The notes below the pieces were generated by a model that searched no databases, was not told where the DNA came from, and saw only the letters and a list, made by a program, of their open reading frames with translations. A stretch of 33,506 bases of DNA from Methylobacterium bullatum (GTDB lineage Bacteria; Pseudomonadota; Alphaproteobacteria; Rhizobiales; Beijerinckiaceae). The stretch lies in the NCBI RefSeq assembly GCF_014845095.1, contig NZ_NKUG01000067.1, positions 1-33,506 of the forward strand, read 5' to 3'. Numbering within the stretch: position 1 is the stretch's first letter; every line of letters begins with the position of its first letter. The translations under genes and the position numbers were made by a program. Shown here piece by piece: positions 25,728 to 33,506 of this stretch.

Positions 25728-25802
25728 TCGGGATTCCCGGGCATCGCGGGACGACCCAGCGCCCCATGGAAACCATCGTCGCATCCCTGGACGGTCGGTT
25801 CT

Positions 25803-25816
25803 TTGATCTGGATCAC
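25803..25816. promoter_or_regulatory. FNR-type box between xfp and acetate kinase
   Basis: TTGATCTGGATCAC is the copy closest to the FNR palindrome TTGAT-N4-ATCAA (one mismatch). It lies 75 bp from the xfp ATG and 49 bp from the acetate kinase ATG. No good -10 hexamer stands at the expected 22-24 bp on either side. Confidence 0.65.
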
Positions 25817-25865
25817 GTCGCTCTCGGCCGGGCCGTGCCACTCGGGGGCCTGCCCGGAGATGCGC

Positions 25866-26932
25866 ATGATCCTCGTCCTCAATGCCGGTTCGTCCAGCCT
25901 TCGCTGCGCCCTATTCCGGGATAGCGAGGATACCGCCGTCTGGCGCGTGCACGTCGCCGGGATCGGTGGCTCCCCTCACCTGACGGTTACGGGCGACCTC
26001 GACTTCGCAGAGGATGTGCCGCCCCCGAGCGATCTCCCGTCCGTCGTAAAGTGGCTCCTCGCTGGCCTCCGACGACTGCCGGATCTCCGCCTTCGGGCGG
26101 TCGGTCATCGGATCGTCCATGGCGGTGCCCGCCATGTCGGCCCGGCCCGTATCGACGGACCCCTGATCGCCGAGTTGGAGACCCTGGTGCCGCTGGCCCC
26201 CGGCCACCAACCGCAGGGGCTCGCTTGCATCGCGGCCGTCGAGGAGGCGTGGCCCGGCCTGCCGCAGGTGGCCTGCTGCGCTTCGGCTTCCATGGCCTGT
26301 CCTACGCCCACATCGCACGCGTGCTGCCCCGGCTCATCGGCGAGACGGCGAAGGGACGCGTCGTCGTCGCTCATCTCGGCCACGGCGCCAGCCTCTGCGC
26401 CTTAGCCGGGGGACGCAGCGTGGCGACCACGATGGGGCTCACGACCCTTGGTGGCCTGATGATGGGGACCCGGTCCGGAACGGTCGATCCAGGGCTCGTG
26501 CTCCACTTGATCCAGGCGCGCGGCATGGCCGCAGTCGAGGTCGCCGACCTCCTCAACCGACGCTCGGGCCTGCTCGGCGTCTCGGGCATCAGCGACGACG
26601 TCCGTGTCCTGGGGGCCAGCGAGGCCCCGGAGGCGCGTGAGGCCCTCGACCTGTTTGCCTACCGGATCGCACGCGAGACCGGCTCCCTTGCCGTTGCCCT
26701 GGGCGGCCTGGATGCCCTCGTCTTCACAGGCGGCATCGGCGAGAACGCCGCGGGCATCCGGGCATCCGTCTGCGCGAGGCTCGCGTTCCTCGGCCTGGAC
26801 CTCGACCCGGAACGCAACGCCGAGGGCCATTCGCGCATCGACCGAAACGGCTCTACAGTCGCGGTCCTCGTCATCCCGGCCGACGAGGAGCGGGAGATCG
26901 CCGATGAGGTGGGATGTCTCGTTAGTGCTTGA
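25866..26932 (+). pseudogene. ackA: Acetate kinase, internal deletion plus frameshift
   Basis: The first part (to about 26275) reads [17 protein letters not shown]...GHRIVHGG...LVPLAPGHQPQGL...LPQVAC, matching acetate kinase with its Asn/Ser phosphate-binding residues, substrate Arg and His. The second part, two frames away, reads LLRFGFHGLSYAHIARVLP, then VVAHLGHGASLCAL, TMGLTTLGGLMMGTRSG and VFTGGIGENA to TGA 26930. Between 'QVAC' and 'FGFHG' a normal enzyme has about 28 more residues, including DTAFH with the catalytic Asp. Here they are missing and the frame shifts, implying loss of about 80-90 bp (length 1 modulo 3). GGCCTGC occurs twice next to the junction, suggesting deletion between short repeats. 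No active enzyme can come from this gene. ATG 25860 is an alternative start. Confidence 0.85.
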
Positions 26933-26944
26933 TACCCGAGGGGA

Positions 26945-26960
26945 AGCCCGTCCACGGGCT
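26945..26960 (+). terminator. Hairpin after the acetate kinase pseudogene
   Basis: AGCCCGT-CC-ACGGGCT, a 7-bp stem 12 bp beyond the stop codon. There is no T-run. Confidence 0.35.
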
Positions 26961-27052
26961 CCATCGCCGGGGGATCCATCTCGGAGTAGGCTCTGCCCCA
27001 GGCTGATCGTTCGGCGCGCCTGCCGGTCGATGGGGGGCTGCGAGGATCGGTC

Positions 27053-27871
27053 ATGCCATTCGCGAGCGTGATGGTTGCGCTGGACCTCGGGACGTCCTCG
27101 TCCGCGCGCCTGAGGCTCGCCGGCACCTTGGCCCGGCGCTTCGGGGCCCGGCTGATCGGTGTCGCGGCCCGTCAGGCCCTGCCGCAGAACCTGTATGGCC
27201 GCGGCGCCTACATCAACAGCCAGTTCGTCGATCAAGCCACCGCCCGCGCGACCGACGAGCTATCGCAGGTCGAGGCGCGGTTCCACGAGGTCACGGCCGA
27301 AGCCGGCGAGACTGAATGGCGTTCGGCGAAGGCCGATCCCATGGCGTTCCTGGTTCAGCAGGCAAGGTCCGCCGACCTCGTCGTGGTAAGTCGATACCGG
27401 AGCGCAGGCGTCGAGGACTGGTGCTCGTCCATCGAGCCTGGCGAATTGGTGCTGCGCCTTGGCCGGCCGGTCCTCATCGCCCCGCCTTCCGTAGAGACGC
27501 TCGCCGCGAGGCGGATCGTCGTCGCCTGGAAGGATACCCGCGAGGCCCGTCGCGCCGTCTCAGACGGACTGCCGTTCATGAGATTGGCCGAGGAGGTGCT
27601 CATCGTCGCTCTGGGCGACGAAGCCGATTGGAAGGGCGCGGGCGAGACCCAAGGCTATCTTTCCCGGCATGGCGTCACCGCCACGACCATCCTCCGCTCG
27701 CCATCGAAACTCGGCGTGGCCGCCGAGTTGCTCGTGATCGCGCAGCAGGAAGGTGCCGACCTGATCATCGCCGGGGCCTACGGCCACGCCCGCATGCGGG
27801 AAGTGATCTTCGGGAGCGTCACCCGCAACCTGCTGGAGCACGTTCCCATCTGTTGCCTCTTGAGCCACTGA
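27053..27871 (+). CDS. Universal stress protein, tandem UspA domains
   Basis: This 272-residue protein begins MPFASVMVALDLGTSSSARL. The C-terminal domain has AGAYGHARMREVIFGSVTRNLLEH, the only copy of the four in this window that keeps the full nucleotide-binding pattern G-2x-G-9x-G-S. It is therefore the best candidate for an ATP-binding Usp. 'IVVAWKDTREARRAVSDGLPFM' is shared with the copy at 20320. GAGGATC precedes the ATG. The 120-bp upstream spacer has a TAGGCT at 26987 that resembles the island -10 hexamer, but I see no FixK-type box at the matching distance. Confidence 0.9.
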   Translation: MPFASVMVALDLGTSSSARLRLAGTLARRFGARLIGVAARQALPQNLYGRGAYINSQFVDQATARATDELSQVEARFHEVTAEAGETEWRSAKADPMAFLVQQARSADLVVVSRYRSAGVEDWCSSIEPGELVLRLGRPVLIAPPSVETLAARRIVVAWKDTREARRAVSDGLPFMRLAEEVLIVALGDEADWKGAGETQGYLSRHGVTATTILRSPSKLGVAAELLVIAQQEGADLIIAGAYGHARMREVIFGSVTRNLLEHVPICCLLSH

Positions 27872-27962
27872 CGGTCATTCGCGGGGAACGTCAAGAACCA
27901 TGTCCCGGCGACGCTCGTTCAAAGGCCTGAGTATCCGTGGCGCAGGAGTCGCTGTTCGGCCC

Positions 27963-30683
27963 CTATCCTGCAGGCCGAACCCATGCCTGACCGAATTTCA
28001 CGAGCTCGATCACCACGAACGGCGTGAGGGCACCCAGCCCGACAACGCCCCAGTCGGCCATCGTCAACGGCACCGTATGCAGCACCTGCCTCAGGAGCGG
28101 GACGTACACGGCGGCGAGTTGCAGGCCGATGCAGGCTGCCGTCGCCCCCCATAGCCAGGCGTTCGTGAACAGGTTCGCGGTGAAGGCGGACCGACGCCGC
28201 GAGCGGGCGCTGAAGGCATGGACGACCTGGGTCATGGCGAGGGTCATGAAGGCGATGGTGACCGCGTGCCGAAGCCCCTCCTCGCCGACGCCGTACCACT
28301 CCATCCCGACCGCGAACGCGGCGAGCGTGCATCCCGCGAGCAGCAGGCCCTGCCAGACGATCAGCCAGGCGAAGGCCGGCGTCATCAGGGGCTGCTCGGG
28401 GTCGCGCGGCGGCCGCGCCATCACGTCGGGATCGGACGGCTCAAGCGCGAGCGCCATCGCCGGGAAGATGTCCGTGACGAGGTTGAGCCAGAGGATCTGC
28501 ATCACGCCGAGCGGCATGGGCCAGCCGATCATGACGGCGGCGAACATCGTGACGATCTCGGCGAGGTTGCACGAGAACAGGTAGTGGATGAAGCGCAGGA
28601 TGTTGCTGACGATGACCCGCCCCTGCTCGACCGCGCCGACGATGGTCGCGAAGTCGTCGTCGGTGATGACCATGTCGGCGGCGTCCTTGGCCACCTCGGT
28701 GCCCCTGATCCCCATGGCGATACCGATATCCGCCTTCCGGAGCGCCGGCGCGTCGTTGACCCCGTCTCCGGTCATGGCGACCACGTTCCCGCGCCGCTGA
28801 AGGGCGTCGACGATCCGAAGCTTGTGCTCGGGTGACACCCGGGCGAACACGGCGGCGTCGGCCACCACAGCGAGCCAGCCGGCATCGTCGAGGCCAGCCA
28901 GGTCCCTGGAGTGGACGGTCTTGAAGGCGGTCCCGTCCGGGCCGACGTCCAGGTCGAGCTGCCGCGCGATCTCGGCCGCCGTCGCTTCCTGGTCGCCAGT
29001 GATCATGACCGTGCGGATTCCCGCCGCGCGGCAGGTGGCGATGGTGGCCTTGACGCCGTCCCGCAGCGGGTCGGTCGACCCGACGAGCCCGACGAAGGTG
29101 AGGTCGCGCGTAAGGTCCGCCTCGACGAACCCGTCAGGCAACACGCGATGGGCCAGCCCGAGGACGCGTAGGGCCGACGACCCGAGCGCCTCGTTTGCCG
29201 CCTCGATCCGCGCTCGGTCGGTCTGGGACGAAGACGCGGTACCGCCCGCTCCCAGGACCAACACGCTGGCTTTAAGAACTTCCGCCGGCGCGCCCTTCAC
29301 GTAGGCGACGTGGGTGCCCTCCGGCGTGGCGTGCACCGTCACCATCAGCTTGGTGTCGCTGTCGAACGGGATCTCGGCGATCCGCGGGTAGGCCCTTGCG
29401 AGGTCGGCGAGTTCCAGTTCGGCCTTCTCCGCCGCCACGATGAGCGCGGCCTCGGTAGGGTCGCCGAGGGCCGTGGCGACTTCGCCCGACCGGTCCACCC
29501 TGGCGTCGTTGCACAGGGCGCCGATGCGCAGCGCGAGCCCAAGGGGCTCGTCATGCCCGATGTCGACGGCATTCCCGTCGCGGGTGAACTCACCCGCCGC
29601 CGCGTATCCCGCCCCGGTGACCTCGTACCGCCCCGCGGCGACATCGTAGGCCCGCACCGTCATCTCGTTGCGGGTGAGCGTGCCGGTCTTGTCGGTGCAG
29701 ATCACCGTGGTCGACCCGAGGGACTCGACCGCGGGCAGCCGCCGGACCAGCGCGTTCATGCGGGCCATGCGCTGCATGCCGATGGCGAGCGTCATCGTCG
29801 TCACCGCGAGCAGGCCCTCGGGCACGGCCGCGACGGCGAGCGAGATGCCGACCTCGACCATGTAGAGAAGCGCGTTGCCCCGGAGCCACCCGACCAGGAT
29901 GATGACGAGGCAGAGGGCGAGGACGATGACGAGGAGGGCGCGGCTGAGCTCTGCGAGCTTCGCCTCCAGCGGCGTACCGTGCGCGGCGACCCCCGCGATG
30001 AGCGTTCCGATCCGGCCGATCTCCGTGCGCGGGCCCGTGGCGGTGACGATGAAACGACCGCGCCCGGCGGTGACGGCCGTACTTCGGTGAACCATGCTCG
30101 TCCGATCGCCCAGGGCCGCCCCGGTATCGAGAACCGGATCGGCGGACTTGGCGACGGGCAGGGACTCCCCCGTGAGCGCGGCCTCGTCGACCTGGAGGCG
30201 CGCCTGCTCCACCACCCGCCCGTCGGCATGCACACGGTCCCCCTCAGAGAGGAGCACGACGTCGCCGGCGACGAGGTCGGCCGTCTCGACCTGGTGGTCC
30301 CTGCCGTCCCGGACGACGCGGGCGAGCGAGACGGCTTGCTTGCGCAATCCGTCGAGGGCGGCGGCGGCCTTCCATTCCGTGACGAAGCCGATGGCGGCGT
30401 TGAGGAGGATCACGACGAGGATGGCGCCGGCCTCGACGCGTTCCCCGAGCGCCAGTGCGACGCCGCCGGCGGCGATGAGCAGTGCCACCATCAGGCTCTG
30501 GAACTGATGCAGGAGGATTTTCAGCGCGGAAGCCGGCGCGGCCTTCGCGAGCGTGTTGGGGCCGTCGCGGGCCAGGCGCTCGGACACCTCCGCACCGCTC
30601 AGCCCGTTCGAGACGTCGGTGCGCAGGGCCCTCGCCGTCTCCGCCGCCGAACGTGCCGGGTAGGGTATCACCAGCGCGGTCAT
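27963..30683 (-). CDS. P-type cation-transporting ATPase (P2 type, SERCA/PMR1-like)
   Basis: This 906-residue ATPase has TGES at 171-174, PEGL in membrane segment 4 (288-291), the phosphorylated Asp331 in DKTGTLT, KGAPAEVL, TGDQEATA, GDGVNDAPAL, and C-terminal membrane helices. Cation-site residues resemble calcium pumps: E in PEGL, N and E in 'SCNLAEIV', and N, T and D in 'LWLNLVTDIFPA'. Ca2+ or Mn2+ export is the first guess, but bacterial members are poorly assigned. ATG 30683 overlaps the BON stop by 4 bp (ATGA), so synthesis is coupled to the BON protein. The unit lies under the FixK-type box at 31399. Confidence 0.9.
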   Translation of the reverse strand: MTALVIPYPARSAAETARALRTDVSNGLSGAEVSERLARDGPNTLAKAAPASALKILLHQFQSLMVALLIAAGGVALALGERVEAGAILVVILLNAAIGFVTEWKAAAALDGLRKQAVSLARVVRDGRDHQVETADLVAGDVVLLSEGDRVHADGRVVEQARLQVDEAALTGESLPVAKSADPVLDTGAALGDRTSMVHRSTAVTAGRGRFIVTATGPRTEIGRIGTLIAGVAAHGTPLEAKLAELSRALLVIVLALCLVIILVGWLRGNALLYMVEVGISLAVAAVPEGLLAVTTMTLAIGMQRMARMNALVRRLPAVESLGSTTVICTDKTGTLTRNEMTVRAYDVAAGRYEVTGAGYAAAGEFTRDGNAVDIGHDEPLGLALRIGALCNDARVDRSGEVATALGDPTEAALIVAAEKAELELADLARAYPRIAEIPFDSDTKLMVTVHATPEGTHVAYVKGAPAEVLKASVLVLGAGGTASSSQTDRARIEAANEALGSSALRVLGLAHRVLPDGFVEADLTRDLTFVGLVGSTDPLRDGVKATIATCRAAGIRTVMITGDQEATAAEIARQLDLDVGPDGTAFKTVHSRDLAGLDDAGWLAVVADAAVFARVSPEHKLRIVDALQRRGNVVAMTGDGVNDAPALRKADIGIAMGIRGTEVAKDAADMVITDDDFATIVGAVEQGRVIVSNILRFIHYLFSCNLAEIVTMFAAVMIGWPMPLGVMQILWLNLVTDIFPAMALALEPSDPDVMARPPRDPEQPLMTPAFAWLIVWQGLLLAGCTLAAFAVGMEWYGVGEEGLRHAVTIAFMTLAMTQVVHAFSARSRRRSAFTANLFTNAWLWGATAACIGLQLAAVYVPLLRQVLHTVPLTMADWGVVGLGALTPFVVIELVKFGQAWVRPAG

Positions 30684-31327
30684 GCCAGCATCAGGCGGTC
30701 GACGACTGCGCGTACGCCGGGTGCGGACCAAGCCGCCCGCTCGGCGATCTCACGCTCGTGCCAGGCGTTGACGAAGCCTTCCAGGGTCACCTCGTCATCG
30801 ACGACGGTGACCTGGATCGCGTCGCCGTCCAGCTTGGCGTTCCGCTTCAGGGCCGCGAGGATCTTGGCCTTCACGTCGACCGCCTCTGCCGGGGGACGCA
30901 CGGCGAGCAGGTTGAGGACGTCGGTGACGCCGGACAGCCTTCGGACGTCGGAGGCGGCGGCGACGCTCTGGAAGTAGTACGGGACCGACCCGTTGAGCGT
31001 GACGGCGCCTCGCTCGACCTTGACCTGGATGCCGTGCGCCTGGATGCGCGCGTCCCAGGCAAGGACGTTCAGGACGCGTCCGGCGATCTCGACGTCGCCG
31101 GTCCTTTCCGTTTCCAGCCCGCGCACTTCGAGTGCCTCGGTGATGGCGCGTACGCCGCGCACCCTCTGCACGACCTTCTCGGCCGCGATCCTCTCGGCAT
31201 AGGTCCCGACGCATCCGGAGAGGCTGACGACGCCCTCGTCGACGGCGACGCCGATATGCGCCGAGCCGACGCTCGGGTCGAAGTCAAGCTCGTCGAGGAT
31301 GTGCTGCCGCAGCAGGGTATCGTCCAT
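30680..31327 (-). CDS. Triple-BON-domain protein, third copy, coupled to the ATPase
   Basis: This 215-residue protein has three BON domains: 'IGVAVDEGVVSLSGCVGTYAER', 'ERGAVTLNGSVPYYFQ' and 'VDDEVTLEGFVNAWHERE'. It has no signal peptide. It is more diverged than the copies at 1417 and 15898, and its third domain ends in a run 'RAAWSAPGVRAVVDRLMLA' similar to theirs. Its stop overlaps the start of the P-type ATPase (ATGA), suggesting the two act together, perhaps the BON protein at the inner face of the membrane (inference). Confidence 0.85.
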   Translation of the reverse strand: MDDTLLRQHILDELDFDPSVGSAHIGVAVDEGVVSLSGCVGTYAERIAAEKVVQRVRGVRAITEALEVRGLETERTGDVEIAGRVLNVLAWDARIQAHGIQVKVERGAVTLNGSVPYYFQSVAAASDVRRLSGVTDVLNLLAVRPPAEAVDVKAKILAALKRNAKLDGDAIQVTVVDDEVTLEGFVNAWHEREIAERAAWSAPGVRAVVDRLMLA

Positions 31328-31398
31328 GATGGTGCTCCCGGGTCGAGCGCATGCCGGCCGACCGGGGACCTTGATGAACCCGACGGCGCCCCCGGTCT

Positions 31399-31412
31399 TT
31401 GTGCAGGATCAA
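31399..31412 (-). promoter_or_regulatory. FNR/FixK-type box upstream of BON-ATPase unit
   Basis: TTGTGCAGGATCAA (plus-strand reading), 72 bp before the BON start. It lies only 14 bp past the end of the GH65 gene. No clear TANGNT hexamer is present at class II distance on the minus strand. Confidence 0.6.
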
Positions 31413-31425
31413 ACCGGGTGGAGGC

Positions 31426-33506
31426 TCAAGCCGCAACCGGTGACGGCGTCGAGGGAAGTGGGATGCGGATCGGCCACCCAACGCTCAGGGTCCGCCGGAC
31501 GTGCCCGACCGAAACGACCATCGTGTCGCCGCCCCTCAGGGTCGCTTCGAGGACGTTCCTCACAAGATCGACGGTGACGACGAGGTCCCGGCCCCGCCAC
31601 TGCACCGGGAACGAGAGCCTGGTCCATCCGGCCGGCAGCCGGGGCGCGAACGAGAGCCCGTCGGAGTGGACGACGAGACCGGCGAACCCGAATATCGCCA
31701 CGAGCCAGATGCCGCCCAGGGCCGCGATGTGGACGCCGCCGGCGATGGCTACGTGGCTGTCGCCGAGATCGATGGCGGAGGTGTCGCGTAGGTATCCCAG
31801 CGCCAATTCCGACCGTCCCAACCGTGCGGCGGCGACACCGTGCAGGGCGCGGCTGAGGGAGCTGCCATGGCCGCACCGCGGGGCGTAGTGGTCGAAGTTG
31901 ACCGCATCCGCGTCGCCCGGGAACTCATCGGGGAGCAAGGCAAGCAAGGCGACGACATCGGCCTGCTTGACCACCTGCGAGGCCTGGGTGCGCTCGCGCC
32001 CGAGGACGACGTCCATCGGTACGGAGCGCCCGGCATAGGCCGAGAGGTCGATGGCCTCCAGGTCGTGGTAGCCCTGGAACTGCTCGAACAGGCCGGTCTC
32101 CGGATCAAGTCCGGTCGCCATCGCCGCGGCGGTCCTGCGCCAGCTTTCCAGTTCGTCGGCGGCCAGGTCGAGGCGTGTCGAGAGCGTCGCCCACCGGTCC
32201 GGCCAGCGCTCGCCCATCAGCGCCGCGATGTCCAACCCGCGAAGGAGGTTCCAGCGCGCCATGACGTTGGTGAAGGCGTTGTCGTCGACGGTCTCGTGGT
32301 ACTCGTCCGGTCCAATGACGCCTCTGATGTGGTGGAGGCCATCGGCTTCGAGGCCCGCGCGGCTCCACCAGAACCGCGCCGTCTCCAGGATGATCTCGGC
32401 GCCGGCCTCCAGCAGGAACGCGGTGTCGTCGGTCGCCTGCCAATATTGCCAAACGGCGTAGGCGACATCGGCGCTGACGTGCTGCTCCTGGGTGCCGCAG
32501 AGGATGTCGACGACCTTGCGGTCGGGACCGACCACCTGGGCCGGTGTCGCCTCGTCACCGGTGTCCGCAGACTCCCATGCGTAGAGCGCACCGCGCCACC
32601 CCATCCCGGCGGCCTTCGCCCGTGCCGCGGCGAGGGTGCGGTAGCGGTACGTCAGCAGGGCGCGCGCCGCCTGCGGCCACGTCATTGCGTAGAAGGGCAT
32701 CAGGAAGATCTCGGTGTCCCAGAAGACATGACCGAGATAGTCGTCCCCCGTCAGGGCACGGGCGCCGATGGACACGCGCTCGTCACCGGGGTCGGCCGCG
32801 CCGTTGAGATGGAAGACGGCGAACCGCAACGCCCTCTGCGCCTCCGGGTCGCCTTCGACCACGACGTCGCTGCGGTCCCATCGCTCGCGCCAGGCTGTCT
32901 CGTGACGTTCGAGGAGACCGCGCCAGCCGAGCCCGGTCGCCAGGGCGAGGTCGGAGCGGGCGCGTCCGCCCGGATCGTCGACGGGTTCGTCGCCGCGCGT
33001 CACGGCGAGGTTGCGTCGGAGCACAACGGTCTGGCCGGCCTGGACGCGCAGGCTCCAGGACCATCTGCCGGCGGTTCTGACGGTGGGGGGTTGCGTCCGT
33101 CCGTCGATGACCACCGCCGCGTCCATGGCGATGGCGAGGGTCTTGCCGGATTGCCGCGTGCGCCAGACGCCGAGGTCGGGCTCCGTCGTGACTGGGATCA
33201 GGAGAGGTGACGCTTCCCCGGACGTCACGTCGAGCGTGATCTCGCCCATACCCTGCTCGACGGCGAGCTCAACCAGTTGCAGAACGATGCCGCGCATATC
33301 CAGCGAGACGAGGCGAAGCGTGGACAGGCGGATGTCGAGGGCCGCCCCCGGGGGCTGCCGGATCTGGGTCAGCAGGAGCCCGCGTCGCATGTCGAGGGTC
33401 ACGTCGCGGGACGACGGATCGGGGCAGGCGAGGTAGGGGCCGTCCGGCAGGCCGATGCGAAGCTGGAGCCAGTCGGGGGCCGGGAGGCGTTCGGGGATCG
33501 GGGGGC
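31426..33506 (-). CDS. Glycoside hydrolase family 65 phosphorylase (5' end outside window)
   Basis: The open frame runs without a stop to the window edge, giving about 690 residues; the N-terminus of the usual 750-800 is missing. GH65 landmarks: 'GHVFWDTEIFLMPFY' (substrate pocket), 'VIGPDEYHETVDDNAFTNVMARWNL' with the general-acid Glu, 'QVVKQADVVALLALL' and 'GHGSSLSRALHGVAAARLG' (phosphate and sugar contacts). The family phosphorolyses maltose, trehalose, kojibiose or related disaccharides to a beta-sugar-1-phosphate and a free sugar. Specificity cannot be told here. Phosphorolysis saves ATP, fitting an energy-limited programme. No beta-phosphoglucomutase is seen in the window; one may lie further right. 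Confidence 0.9.
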   Translation of the reverse strand, partial: PPIPERLPAPDWLQLRIGLPDGPYLACPDPSSRDVTLDMRRGLLLTQIRQPPGAALDIRLSTLRLVSLDMRGIVLQLVELAVEQGMGEITLDVTSGEASPLLIPVTTEPDLGVWRTRQSGKTLAIAMDAAVVIDGRTQPPTVRTAGRWSWSLRVQAGQTVVLRRNLAVTRGDEPVDDPGGRARSDLALATGLGWRGLLERHETAWRERWDRSDVVVEGDPEAQRALRFAVFHLNGAADPGDERVSIGARALTGDDYLGHVFWDTEIFLMPFYAMTWPQAARALLTYRYRTLAAARAKAAGMGWRGALYAWESADTGDEATPAQVVGPDRKVVDILCGTQEQHVSADVAYAVWQYWQATDDTAFLLEAGAEIILETARFWWSRAGLEADGLHHIRGVIGPDEYHETVDDNAFTNVMARWNLLRGLDIAALMGERWPDRWATLSTRLDLAADELESWRRTAAAMATGLDPETGLFEQFQGYHDLEAIDLSAYAGRSVPMDVVLGRERTQASQVVKQADVVALLALLPDEFPGDADAVNFDHYAPRCGHGSSLSRALHGVAAARLGRSELALGYLRDTSAIDLGDSHVAIAGGVHIAALGGIWLVAIFGFAGLVVHSDGLSFAPRLPAGWTRLSFPVQWRGRDLVVTVDLVRNVLEATLRGGDTMVVSVGHVRRTLSVGWPIRIPLPSTPSPVAA

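Noticed and set aside
25728..25841. Longer N-terminus for phosphoketolase (GTG 25841)
   Set aside because: It runs through the regulatory box at 25803 and reads as non-family sequence; typical family sequence begins at 25727.
26987..26992. TAGGCT before the fourth usp as a member of the island promoter class
   Set aside because: The matching position 22-24 bp upstream has no TTG-N8-CAA box, so membership cannot be supported.
29310..30977. A 555-codon plus-strand frame
   Set aside because: Antisense to the P-type ATPase, whose motifs are unambiguous.

Overview
The window is GC-rich, densely packed bacterial DNA. Protein style, codon use and gene content point to an alphaproteobacterium of the Methylobacterium type. 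This placement is inferred from sequence style, not from a marker gene. There are no rRNA or tRNA genes, no CRISPR array and no complete insertion sequence. Almost every gene belongs to a stress-survival, oxygen-limitation or dormancy theme.

Layout, left to right. Positions 1-98 hold the tail of an unidentified gene. A plus-strand run (186-3318) encodes a universal stress protein (Usp), an exported glycine/histidine-rich peptide, a triple-BON protein, an eRF1-like 'translational machinery' protein and a GlcG/HbpS-like protein. A lower-GC insert (3478-5258) holds an HxlR regulator and a divergent MFS exporter. A minus-strand unit (8180 down to 5355) encodes an MFS transporter, D-lactate dehydrogenase and a small conserved protein, divergent from an SPW-type membrane protein. 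Next is a minus-strand chaperone operon dnaK-grpE-cbpA-cbpM (12756 down to 9015). Oleate hydratase (13612-15216) is divergent from an exported CxC-motif protein. A second triple-BON protein is divergent from a hypothetical protein. CysQ and an APH/P-loop kinase fusion converge and overlap. Two divergent Usp genes follow, one coupled to a DUF1003 protein. After small exported proteins and a cytochrome c come phosphoketolase (minus strand) and a divergent, broken acetate kinase. The right end holds a fourth Usp, a P-type cation ATPase coupled to a third triple-BON protein, and a GH65 glycoside phosphorylase that runs off the right edge.

The unifying signal is a 14-bp FNR/FixK-type box, best form TTGCGCTGGATCAA, found eight times and essentially only in promoter regions. 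At several promoters it is followed 22-24 bp later by a TANGNT -10 hexamer. That is the geometry of a class II activator site centred near -41.5, and two of the boxes appear to fire in both directions. I infer an island-sized regulon controlled by a FixK/FNR-type oxygen-responsive regulator. It would combine redox disposal (lactate dehydrogenase), carbon salvage (phosphoketolase, GH65 phosphorylase), ion homeostasis (P-type ATPase), lipid modification (oleate hydratase) and protein or ribosome protection (Usp, BON, eRF1-like). It resembles in concept the mycobacterial DosR dormancy regulon.

Two genes show decay. Acetate kinase has lost about 80-90 bp, including its DTAFH motif, and is frameshifted. 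A small exported protein has an in-frame TGA, with good coding sequence continuing behind it up to a hairpin.
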